Assembly (NCBI GenBank): GCA_030248215.1
Contig: JASANG010000324.1
Location: 46,490-110,489, forward strand
Source of the DNA: Enoplolaimus lenunculus
Taxonomy: Eukaryota > Nematoda > Enoplea > Enoplida > Thoracostomopsidae
DNA length: 64,000 nucleotides
Reading direction: 5' to 3'
The notes below the pieces were generated by a model. That model searched no databases. It had not been told where the DNA came from and saw nothing but the letters and a program-made list of their open reading frames with translations. Numbering within the stretch: position 1 is the stretch's first letter; each line of letters starts with the position of its first letter. Shown in pieces: positions 26,461 through 36,368 of the stretch. A program made the translations under genes and the position numbers.

Positions 26461-27378
26461 TGCGGGGTTCACGTTATAACTGGGGCAGTCGGGTCACGTT
26501 TTGTCACATGTTGATTCACATAAACATAAATTTTTGTTACCATCATATGATACGGACAGGCAAAAGTCGAATATCATGTGATATTGCTATACAAAGCACG
26601 GGTATTCAGGTTATCTCAGCATACAAGTTTTCGAATGTCACGTGACATAATCAGACATATTGTTGAATATCATATGATATTCCAAATTAACAGCATATAT
26701 GATATGATATTCAACAAGACGGATTTGAAGTATCATATGATATTCCATTATGTAGTTTAAGACGTATCATAAGACAATCCGCTAAAATTTTGAATATTCC
26801 CTCCCAAATTCGAATTTTCCTGCCAAAACTTGAATTTTCCCTACAAATTTTTAATTTTTGCGCCAAAATTTAAATTTTCCCGCCTGAATTTGAATTTGCC
26901 GCCAAAATTTTAATTTTCTCGTCAAAATTTGAATTTCCTGCCAAATTCGAACTATCCCGCGAAAATTTGAATTTCCCGCCAAATTTTGAATTTTCCCGTC
27001 TAAACTTGAATTTGCCGGAAAATTTGAATTTTCCCGCCACAATTTAAATTCCCGCCGTAATATAAGTATTTTTACTTACATTGTCTTGAAATATCATATG
27101 ATACTAACGGCGCATGTCGATTAGTATCATATGATATTCCGAACCTCGTTATGCAACAAACTCACTAGACATTTTCAAAATGGTCATAGGATATTGACTG
27201 ACCACGTAGGGAATATCATATGATATTGAAATACAAAATGTGACCGATACGTGATGTTAGCAATCAACCACTGTCTTTTGAATATCATATTGGGTTACAT
27301 CGCAGACAAAATGTTACCAAATATATACAACGTGGCAAAACGTGACCCAGCAGCACCATTTATAACGTGAACCCCGCA
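26461..27378. mobile_element. Palindrome-rich inverted-repeat element, copy 1 (Harbinger-like)
   Basis: A 918-bp element with imperfect inverted ends of about 50 bp: TGCGGGGTTCACGTTATAA on the left and TTATAACGTGAACCCCGCA on the right, each followed inward by a GTCACGTTTTG block. It is flanked by a 3-bp duplication TAA (26458-26460 and 27379-27381). Three-bp TWA duplications are typical of PIF/Harbinger elements, so that superfamily is my inference. The interior holds many palindromes of the form ATCANNTGAT (centres TA, CG and TG) and, at 26785-27060, an array of ~21-bp AATTTGAATTTTCCCGCCAA-type units. No transposase is encoded. Confidence 0.8.
26785..27060. repeat. ~21-bp minisatellite inside the palindrome-rich element
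   Basis: About 13 imperfect units of roughly 21 bp, each alternating an AATTTGAATTT-type block with a TCCCGCC-type block. The array lies between two groups of CATATG-centred palindromes and is absent from the two related elements at 27721 and 48071, so it expanded after the family split. Its open frame (26851-27042, minus) is a by-product. Confidence 0.8.
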
Positions 27379-27381
27379 TAA

Positions 27382-27717
27382 GATATCTGTTAACCATTCC
27401 CAATCCCAATAGTTGCACATGTGTGCATCTACGGATTACTAGGATAATTTATGCAATTTTTTGGATTTACGTTTCGTAAACAAGCATTTCGTTTTTCATT
27501 TTTTAAAAATTATTTTCATTATGAAATGTTATATAACGATTGAATGTTTGAATCATCGCTTTACAAGCTTTTAGCTAATCAGAACAAAATTTTGCACGTA
27601 TATATTTCAAATTTCAAATGTATCTGTTACGCCCGTCTGCCACAATCATTGAACGCGTTGGCGCATTGTCCAACAGAAAAGTGTCATTTTTATATTTCGT
27701 ATGGGTTATTTTTCACC
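27382..27717. other. Spacer between two related elements
   Basis: Unique AT-rich sequence of about 340 bp. The small frame at 27544-27756 runs into the next element and has no recognisable motif. Confidence 0.4.
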
Positions 27718-27720
27718 TTA

Positions 27721-28288
27721 TGCGAAGTTCACGTTATAAAACGAGGCAATAGCTAATAACATTTGTCCGCACGTTTATCCGCTATTAAATTAAAAAAATT
27801 TGAATTGTCAGCTATTCTGATGTGACACTCGCTGTTTGTACTGCAATTTATATAATATTTAACGTAATTTTGGAATATCACGACATTCGCATAAATGTCC
27901 CGTAATATCTTGTGACATTGGCTATTTTAAACCATGATGACTTGAGATCAGTCATTTCTAAACCAATGTCTTGTGACATTCACATTTTGTCGTCATACCG
28001 ATAATTTAGATCACAAAGTTTTATCATATGATATTCTACAGGACATTCAGGCTAGTTTACCACATACAACCTTGCAGACATTTTCAAACATGTCATATGA
28101 TACTGACGGCCAATATTTCGAATATCATATGATATTGCAGTACAAATAGTGGATGTCACATTAAGGTAGCAGACAATTCAAATTTTTTGAATTTGACAGC
28201 GGATTTACTTGTAGACAAAATGTTACCCGCTATTGTAATAGGGACAAAACGTGTTTCAGGCTGCCCCATTTATAACGTGAATCCCACA
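27721..28288. mobile_element. Palindrome-rich inverted-repeat element, copy 2
   Basis: A 568-bp relative of the element at 26461. The left end TGCGAAGTTCACGTTATAA and right end TTATAACGTGAATCCCACA are inverted repeats of the same family. The flanking triplets are TTA and TGA. Internal palindromes include ATCATATGAT, ATCTTGTGAC and similar forms. The internal piece TTCGCATAAATGTCCC is shared with the copy at 48071. No coding capacity. Confidence 0.75.
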
Positions 28289-28289
28289 T

Positions 28290-29580
28290 GAATAAGCCGT
28301 GTTCCGGGCTGCCCATACGTGATCTCCTCATTATTTTTAAGAAAAATTTATCTTTTAAATTTCGACAAATGTATCTTTTTCCTTAATTTAAAGTAATATT
28401 TGCCCTATTCTTAAATTCCGTTAAATTTATTTTTTTTTTGTTTAAGGAAATTTTCTCATTTTTAAATCCGCATTGATTGATATGTAGAGTAGATACCTGT
28501 TATTTGTACTTGTATTAGTCTTTAGTCGGCATAAGTGGTATCACAGACGTTCACGTTATCGCATTTTGCATTTTTTACCTGTTTTTTGCATATAAATTTA
28601 TATTTTATAATTTTTCACTCAAATGTTTTTTACTTTTGATTTAAATTTCATATAATTTTGATTATTGTTGTTGACCTGGAATTGTTATGTTTTTTTTATT
28701 TTCAAAAAATTCTACAAAACGAAAACGTATAAAACGTGATACGAACACCAACCGTAAAGTCTAAGCCAAGCGTAAAGTAAAGTCTAAGCCAAGCGTTAAC
28801 CAAAGCCATAGCTTAAAAGGCAAACAACTTTGTTCAAGGATTGATTCTATATATGGCGTAAAACTTCCAACGCTACGGTGCGGTACAGTAAAAATGCAAT
28901 GCGTACTAATACATTATGAACCCAAGATATTTTTGGTAAGTTGCATACCTACTCTTGTTAAAGGGTGAGTATCCACTGTTATTACCACATGAACCTTCAT
29001 TTTTCTATATACCTCATGTGGTCTCTATGCATTTTCTGCAATGTCATGTGAAATAAATATTTTTGTAGTATTGAAATGCTTTAGCCACCTGTCTTGTATG
29101 CGTTCCGTAGTCCTTGTGCATACAGTGGATTACATCGTGAAACATTAACGAGATTCGTTAAAGGTGAGGCTTATGTGCTTAACCAAAAGCTCTCAATAGA
29201 CAAATGGTACGCCTATTCCAAGCCTAAGTCTGAGCGTAAACGTAAATGTGAAGGAAAGTGTACGAGACCTCAGGAGTGAAAGGCCTAAAATAAATACAAA
29301 TTACAAATGAAGCTATTTCCACTCGGCGGACACTGATTAGTCTGGCAATGAAGCGTAAAAGGTAAAACTAGGTTATCCATAACTATAATTAGGCATATCT
29401 ATTACCATTAAACGTGCTTTATCGGTTCAAAAATTGTTATTATTTCCAGTTACTGTGTCATAGGACAGTACATCGAATGTGTGAGCATTTATTTAGTGAT
29501 TCTGGTTTACGAATGGTCACATTAAAATGATGCACGTATATGCACGATTAATGTTTAAATCAATTTGCATCTGTAACACA
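28290..29580. other. Non-coding region with a hexamer cluster
   Basis: No gene is supported. A GTCTAAGCCAAGCGTAAAG-type hexamer cluster lies at 28740-28810 and another at 29215-29255. The small frame 29094-29279 overlaps the latter and is not convincing. Confidence 0.4.
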
Positions 29581-29584
29581 ATCA

Positions 29585-29715
29585 CTTCCCGCATGAATAT
29601 TTTCTATTTCATCCGAGATCTTTTTTCAAGCTTATGATTTGAAGCAAGCTCTTGCATAGGTGGAGTTAGCATCACCGCTTGACTATAACAGATAATGTTC
29701 GAGTCCTGGTGATCT
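29585..29715 (-). mobile_element. SINE-like family B copy with tRNA-like core
   Basis: On the minus strand a tRNA-like segment (about 29630-29712, A-box-like TAGTCAAGCGGTGATG, weak B box) is followed by a tail containing GAAATAGAAAATATTCATG. The tail matches the family B copy at 52505-52735. Boundaries are approximate and the head is not recognisable here. Confidence 0.5.
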
Positions 29716-29719
29716 TCCT

Positions 29720-31090
29720 CGTCCTATAAAGAGTTTGTTCTGTGCAGGCACGTATTTATTGCTAAACAAACTGTTCCCCAGTCAGAAATTTTTGGATCCG
29801 CCTCTGATTATCGCTCAAGCTTTTGATACAAGACAAATGTTTAATCCAGTCGATAGTTGCAATACCTGATATATATCAGTAACGAACGGCGGCGGAGGGC
29901 GAGTTAAAAATTAATAACAGTGCGTTAACCGGAAAACCGACGGGCACACTCTAGAGAGGTTAAATATATATCAGTCTCCCCTGTTATTCGAGTCACTACA
30001 GTATGTATTTGGTAAAACAGGAAACTAAAAACTTAAATTCTATAATTTTTAAATTTGATTATAGGTAAATCGCGACAGTTTTAAGTTTAGACATGGTACA
30101 CTGGTATGGTGTCAATTATAATGGTTGCGTACTTTTAATCGTTTCAGAAGATAACTTTACGAGTTCACACTGTTACTATATGAATGAAATTTTTGGCAAA
30201 TATTCCATTTTGGTTTAGAAATTTCGAAAATTGTTAAGTTGACAGTTTGTAAAAACATTGTTTTTATTTACCTTCACGAGTTTGCCTAAGCATTTGGCTT
30301 GTCCGCTCTGCAAAGCGGGCCGGGGCCGCCGAGCCGCCAGCGGAAATAAATCGCAGCAGTTCCCTATGAGACACAACCTCAGCCTTAATGTGTTTAATAT
30401 TTTTATTGGCTGTGTAAACTTCGTTGTATACACATTGTCAACTTGAGGATATTTTTCAAATCAAGTTTGATTCTCTTTGCTTTTGGTGGGATATATGGAT
30501 TGACTAAACTTTTGCAATTGGCTCCGAGACTGATTTCAGAATGGTGACCTCAAAAAGTCATTAAACGTTATCTTCAGTTTTCATTAAGAACCGCCGTAAT
30601 GTGTAATTAACCGGCGAATCATTGCGACAACCAGCGGCGGATTCAAGAATTTCTAACGGGCGGGGGCGGTTTGGCAAATGTTATGAAACGCAAAAATTGT
30701 AAGGTAGAAACCTTATCATTTATCACCAAAAAATTTTGTGAGGTGGAAAACTGTAAGGTAGCAATTAGAGACCTTATTTACTTATTACAAAACATTTTCT
30801 GAGGGGAAAAAATTGTAAAGTGGAAACCTTACCATTTTATCAGCAACCACAATACCGTTTGATTAATGTTTTGTTTTGTGCTCCAAAAATACGAAATTTG
30901 AAGGCCCAGGCTCATGTGGTTCGGGCCCGGGCCCTAAAATTTGGGCCGGTTCCAACCCTGGTTTCAACATCTGATTTAATCTATATAACAATGGCTGGAT
31001 TGCAGAAACTTGACTGAGGTCCAATTCTAACTTAAGTCCAGATTTTACTTAAGTTTTGTATCTTTAACTTAATTCGAAGTTTTATCTATA
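29720..31090. other. Non-coding region with hAT-like remnants
   Basis: No gene is supported. Positions 30632-30850 hold a left end CAGCGGCGGATTCAAG and an interior related to the element at 18643, including three internal sub-repeats of a GTAAGGTAGAAACC type. Positions 30920-30961 hold a right terminus (GGGCCGGTTCCAACCCTG) like that of the hAT-type element at 43141. Both are partial copies. Confidence 0.5.
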
Positions 31091-31462
31091 GACGTTGTAG
31101 GTGGCTCTGCCACACTTAAACCTATTTCAAACTAAAAACTAAAACTAAAAATAAAACCTTAAATCAAAACCACACCTTAAGGGAGTCCCTGGCTCCACCT
31201 AGTCTCTCTTAGAACTTAAGTTAGGCTTAGGCGTTGCTACTAGGCGTAGAAACTGTTAAATCGATGTTATAGCGGCTGTGTCCGCAATGTTAAACTTACC
31301 TGGGCCCTGCGTGGCCGTAGAATGTCGTTGATTAATTGTGCATATTGTGTTGGCCTAATCTGCTACTAAGGACATAGCTAGGCTGTGTGTCTCGGGCATT
31401 GTTGTTGTTGTTGTAGGTATGGTGTTGTGCAGGAAAGGTACCGGGTGTGTGCCTCCGGACCT

Positions 31463-31510
31463 CATTTGCATAGCGGACACACGATTTTGGGTGTCGGCCA
31501 AATGCAAATG
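31463..31510. promoter_or_regulatory. Inverted pair of octamer (POU-type) motifs in the LTR
   Basis: CATTTGCAT at 31463-31471 and ATGCAAATG at 31502-31510 are exact inverted copies of the octamer ATGCAAAT, the known binding site of POU/Oct factors. They are 39 bp apart start to start and both are kept in the 3' LTR (41143-41151 and 41182-41190). A role as a U3 enhancer is inference. Confidence 0.5.
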
Positions 31511-31834
31511 ACGTCGGGATGTGTACGGGTAGCCAGGACCGGAATCATTATTACAGTCTTGGCTGGTGGAAACGGTTGTTAAATTGTGGTCAGAACTTTG
31601 TGTGCATATATCGTTTATTTTACCTATTTTTGTTGAACTTGCACGGATCGCGGTAAGTAAGATTGAATCAAATTAGTTTAAGTTTAGTCACGGTGGCTTA
31701 AGATGTGAAGGAAACTACGGAGTATTGGTTTAGTCGGCATTGCGCAAGGCGCGGAAATTACCCAGTATTGGATACTGGTGTTATGTGTTAAACGGGAAAC
31801 TTGGGAATTACCGGAGAACCTGGGAAACGTAGTC

Positions 31835-31982
31835 TAATAAATCTAACGGGGTTAGATTTATTATTCTACAACGGCTTGGCCAAATCTAACGGGGTTAGAT
31901 TGGTCGGAAATTTGGTGTAACTCTAACGGGGTTAGAGTGCACGGTTCAACAGGGTGTAATTCTAACGGGGTTAGAATTACAC
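31835..31982 (+). promoter_or_regulatory. Four tandem covarying hairpins with GGG loops
   Basis: Four hairpins share the core CTAAC-GGG-GTTAG with loops at 31848, 31891, 31928 and 31967, about 37-43 bp apart. The outer stems differ yet remain paired: TAATAAAT/ATTTATTA in the first (13-bp stem), CCAA-T/ATTGG with one bulge in the second, ACT/AGT in the third, GTGTAATT/AATTACAC in the fourth (13-bp stem). They are repeated at 41515-41662 in the 3' LTR. They could be an RNA structure in the leader or dimeric protein-binding DNA sites. Confidence 0.85.
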
Positions 31983-32274
31983 GGACTCTGGAAAATAAAA
32001 GGAATTTTGGTAACGGTAAAGCCAGTGGCTGGATTAAACCAGATTCAGGCGTCGGCTTTAAGGATTCCGGCTCGGGTTACCAGTTAAATTGCATAACCTG
32101 TAATTTGCTGGTGTTAATATTGGATATTTGGTGTTATACGGGTTTTGGGTTGGGATTTTTAATAAACATTTACCGGCCGCGTTTACTAAATCAGAGCAAT
32201 AAGCATACATCGAGGTAAAGAACATAACAGGCGATACAGGATACAGGCTTAGTCAAAATCACGAACTTCTCACA

Positions 32275-32292
32275 TGGTGACCACGACGGTCT
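32275..32292 (+). other. Primer-binding site of the LTR element
   Basis: TGGTGACCACGACGGTCT starts directly after the 5' LTR. The leading TGG, complementary to a tRNA CCA end, is the usual hallmark. It resembles the known tRNA-Trp-type site (TGGTGACCCCGACG) without being identical, so the primer tRNA is uncertain. Confidence 0.75.
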
Positions 32293-32370
32293 CGATGCTG
32301 ATTTAGTTGGTGGTCGGTGTGAAAGGAAATAGTTGGAAAAAGGAGAAAAGAGTTTTTGGAGAGTAAAAGG

Positions 32371-33160
32371 AAAAGGTTGTTATTGGAAACACAGGATCTG
32401 AACGATCGTGTTGTGGAAAATAACAAGGAATACAGGCTGAAAAAGGAAAAGGCTGTTATTGGAAACACAGGATCTGAACGATCGTGTTGTTGAAAATAAC
32501 AGGGAGTACAGGCGGAAAAGGAAATTGGGCTGTGAGTATCTAGTGCGCGAAAGGGCAATAGATACTGACATTACTGGATAGAACAGGCTGCGAATTAGTT
32601 CGACGGTTATACTTGGGGCTGTGCCGCAAGTACGTGGAACTGGTTCATGAGAAATCAGGCGAAAAGGAAAATGGCGATATTGGGCTGTGAGTATCTAGTG
32701 CGCGAAAGGGCAATAGATACTGACATTACTGGATAGAACAGGCTGCGAATTAGTTCGACGGTTATACTTGGGGCTGTGCCGCAAGTACGTGGAACTGGTT
32801 CAGGAGAAATCAGGCGAAAAGGAAAAAGACGATATTGGGCTGTGAGTATCTAGTGCGCGAAAGGGCAATAGATACTGACATTACTGGATAGTACAGGTTG
32901 TGAATTAGTTCGACGGTTATACTTGGGGCTGTGCCTCAAGTACGTGGAACTGGTTCAGGAATAACGGATTGAAATCAGGCGGAAAAGGAAATCGGTGACA
33001 TTGGACTGTGAGTATCTAGTGCGCGAAAGTGCAATAGATACTGACATTATCGGACAGGACAGACTGCGAATTAATTCGACGGTTATACTTGGGGCTGTGC
33101 CGCAAGTACGTGGAATTAGTTCAGGAACAAGTGAATTGGAAGTGAAAATCCCCGGGGTGA
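32371..33160 (+). repeat. Leader tandem repeats (2 x ~76 bp, then 4 x ~155 bp)
   Basis: A ~76-bp unit containing CACAGGATCTGAACGATCGT occurs twice (about 32371-32530). A ~155-bp unit containing TGTGAGTATCTAGTGCGCG and CTTGGGGCTGTGCCGCAAG then follows four times, at 32531, 32686, 32841 and 33007. A looser relative (CTTGGGGCTACGCCGCAAG) reappears at about 36090, next to the gag start. Repeats in an LTR-element leader often relate to packaging or translation, but no function can be read directly. Confidence 0.85.
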
Positions 33161-33199
33161 AGAGACGAAAATTGGAAAAAACGGTCAGAAACTGGTGAA

Positions 33200-36100
33200 A
33201 TTGGCATACTTAGGAACTACTGTGTTCGTAAGTACCGGGTTAAAATTTGAAACGGAACGGTTACAGGCATCGGCAGTATTGGTCAAAAACATCTGAAAAA
33301 TTGTCAAAAATTCAGTTGTTTTTGGACCTGGTGACATGAAAAGGTGTGAAAAAGGCAAAAAGGATACAGCATTGGACTCAGGGTATATCAAGGACGGAAG
33401 TAAACCCTTAATACCTGCGTTATAAGGGTTTACGGAAATTTCGGTTGGTGCCGGCACGAGATCTAGGTATTTGTAATAAGTAGCTAGCTAATAAGGAGCA
33501 ATCTCGGGTGAAAACCGGAGCTGAAAGTTTGCCTGACGCTATAAGGTAGGTTACCCTGGATCGAAAGTCCTTGCCACCCATCCTTGGCGGGTACTCCTTA
33601 TGGTTTGACCGAGGTTGGCTACAGTGTCTAGTTATGCTACTCCGCCCGATCACGACCGGGATGGGTTTCCCATCTCGGGCTCGCGATGTATACACCATCT
33701 AAACGCAAACATTTATCACTACCGGATCGTTAAATAAAATGTCGCACATAATTCTGCTTGGTAAAAGTTCCTCGCCGGCTGCAAGCCGGCGAACGCATCT
33801 GAAACACAGATTATCCCGAAAAAAGATTTGGGGCTAGGAGACTCTTATCCTCGCGCATTCCTGCCCCCAGGTGAACTTTCTGACCACCGCGGCAAAATTA
33901 CATTGACCATCCAGTGGGCAGGCAAAATTCGGAGTGCGGGGAAAAATAAATTGTCGGTAAAAAGGAATTGGTCAAAAAGGAAAAAAGAAAAATGGGGACC
34001 CGCACCGCCTATTTTTAAGGCTGTAGAAATTTTTACTATCTGCAATAATCATTCAATACTCAGGGCCCAAAAATCACCCGGGAAAAGAAAAATGAAAAAG
34101 GAAAAAGAAAAATATCTATCTCCGGTCCGGACACGATAACCAATTCCGACCCGGACTTGCTCGTTAGCTACTCGCGCAAGTCTGAGTCCGAATAACAAAA
34201 ATATTCCCGTCCTGCGGGAATCCAACGAAAACAATAGCGCTATAATTTGGTAAAAACGGTAATCTCAAAGTCAGTACTGAAACGGAATTCCGAGCAATCC
34301 AAAAATCATAGGGGCTAGCATCCCTTATCAAATCGGACACCTATAGTTTATTATGAAGTTATAACTCAGTAACACATTATGCATTATTCCATATATCCGT
34401 GTCATGTATAAACGTTTAGCCATACCTAAAATTCTTAGATTCCGCCTACAGACTCGACTCAAAACATGGCTCTTTACCTGTTCCGCCTCTCGCCGTAGCG
34501 TGGTTTCCCATGCTGCTACCTCTTCCCGAGCCGGTGGACTTGCCGCCCACCGGCCCCCTTCCGGTGTTGCCGGACGAAACTCTTCCGCGAGCGGATTCAA
34601 CCGGGCCGACGTTCGAGGTGACACGGGGATTGTTTCCGACGTTGAAGACGCCGACTTCGTCGGTGGAGGAGTTCGCGGCGGGCTATCCCGAGCATTTTGG
34701 TCCATGTTTGAGCCAAGTTTGTTGGTTTTGTTGTTTGAAATAAAAGTTTGAACAGTTTCGACGTTGGTAGTAAGTGAATTACATCAGCCGAATAAGTATA
34801 CACAATTAAGTGCGTAACTGTCTATTTTATTTTTATAATGAACCTGAATGCAATTGGGTTAAAACCACGGTTGAGTCGAGCTAGACTCAACCGGAGTCTA
34901 ACCCAACTCAGAATCACTTTCACGAATAATTTTTCGCCTAGATGCACACATCAAGAAATTTCAATTGGAAAAACGCGTACAGCCACCCGTACCGGAATAG
35001 CCCGTACGGCGCTTGTACCGACCACCCCGGTACGACCGCTATTTTTCACCAAGAATAAAACATAAACCGCAAATTTACAATAAAAACCAACTTATCTTTC
35101 AAAACTAACATTCACCTAGCACTATGTTATTTTATAAAAACCAAGTATTCCTTCGATAGAATTTTTAAAGTAAACCCATAGTCGCCATCATGATAATACA
35201 TTACAGAAGACAGAAAAACGTTAGCGCACAATTTCCACGAAAAGAAAACAAGAAACTAACTCCAAGCCAAGAAACTTACACAGCAATTACTAGCTAACTA
35301 ACTTTATTCAATACCAAAATATTAAATAACTTTCCTTCAAATTCAACTAAATTCAGACAAAATAGCGTCATTCCGTTAAAACCAACTAAATAAAACTGCA
35401 ACTACTCAAATTTATCCCCCTTTCGGCACTTCAAAGAACTATAAACTCGCCAAAACACCTTCGACCGCCAAATTTGAACTCAACATTTCAAATATCCAAT
35501 AACAAATTTCACAGAGTTCAAATTATACGAAATAAACGTCAAGAAATTCAAAACTAATAAGATCAAACTAACATAACCGCTTTACACATCCACACAAATA
35601 CATTCCAGTCATTTAAACTATATATATTATAGATTTCACCTCCAGAACTCCAAATTTCAAAAATTCGAAAAATTAACATACTTTTCACCATACTATCAAA
35701 GCCAATAGGAGACAGTAAGGACCGCTCCGGGCTCATAACACTCGAATCCAGTTCGAATCAACTCTTTCCGCCAGTTTTACTCACCTGCGCTCTCCCTTCA
35801 GACCCCTAGATCTCAAATTTGAAACCACCAAATCTCACGCCTACGGAGTACTACACCCAGGGGTCACACACTTGGATCCCCCAGGTGAATACCCCGCTAC
35901 GGCTCCAAAAACATTTCAACCAGTGGTTTTCCAACCCGACACGCTCAAATTTCGCGTCTCTCGGGTTTCCCCAAACAAAAATTCAACTCAGCGGAGTCAC
36001 GGATCCAGTGGTATCCCCACAGACGCGAGATAGCGGCTGGCAAACGTGAACAGAAGTTGAAAAGGAGTTCAAGGAACGATTCAGGAACATTTTGCTTGGG

Positions 36101-36360
36101 GCTACGCCGCAAGTTTTTAAATCGGGTGCCGTATTCAGCGAGTGAATAGGGCTGTTGAGCAAAATCTTGGGGGTAGCTAAGTGAAAAGGTCGAAAAATCG
36201 GCGAAGGTGCTTGGGGCTGAAATATTTAGGAACTGTATAGTTTGTAAATACCCAGAGCACGTTCTTGAAAGAAATTTTGAACCGGGCGAAAAGTTTTGGG
36301 CCAAAAATTACGAAAAATTGGCTGGTCTGAAAAGTGGTGTTTTATATATATAAAACACAA
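33200..36360. other. Remaining leader of the LTR element
   Basis: About 3 kb without a convincing sense ORF. It includes a 9-bp perfect hairpin (TCGCCGGCT/AGCCGGCGA, 33773-33793), a second hairpin (ATTCCCG/CGGGAAT, about 34202-34220), a GC-rich island at 34450-34710 with an antisense ORF, and a strongly A/C-rich stretch at 34800-35700. Leader-like motifs resume at 36050-36310, so the middle may be a nested older insertion. Confidence 0.5.
34328..34705 (-). other. Antisense ORF in a GC-rich island of the leader
   Basis: A 125-codon minus-strand frame whose first ~90 residues are Pro/Ser/Thr-rich and then acidic and charged (MDQNARDSPPRTPPPTKSAS at the start; EEVAAWETTLRREAEQVKSH later). Its base composition differs from the surrounding AT-rich leader. 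It resembles the disordered start of a retroelement gag and may be a fossil of another LTR element lying in the opposite direction. I cannot name it, and the opposite strand is also open over part of the span. Confidence 0.3.
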
Positions 36361-36368
36361 TAACACTG

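Larger units (their letters stand above)
31096..32274 (+). repeat. 5' LTR of the gag-only element
   Basis: 1179 bp, TG...CA ends, nearly identical to 40776-41959 and to the partial minus-strand copy at 63949-64000. The likely U3 part carries two inverted octamer sites (31463-31471 and 31502-31510). A TATA-like CATATATCG at about 31607 may be the promoter. A strong splice-donor-like GTAAGTAAG begins at 31653, so a leader intron before gag is possible. Four covarying hairpins follow at 31835-31982. The 65-codon frame in it (31385-31582) is incidental. Confidence 0.93.

Noticed and set aside
31385-31582. 65-codon frame in the LTR, repeated at 41065-41262
   Set aside because: It lies across the likely promoter region and is Cys/Gly-rich only because of GTT repeats; its presence in both copies reflects LTR duplication.
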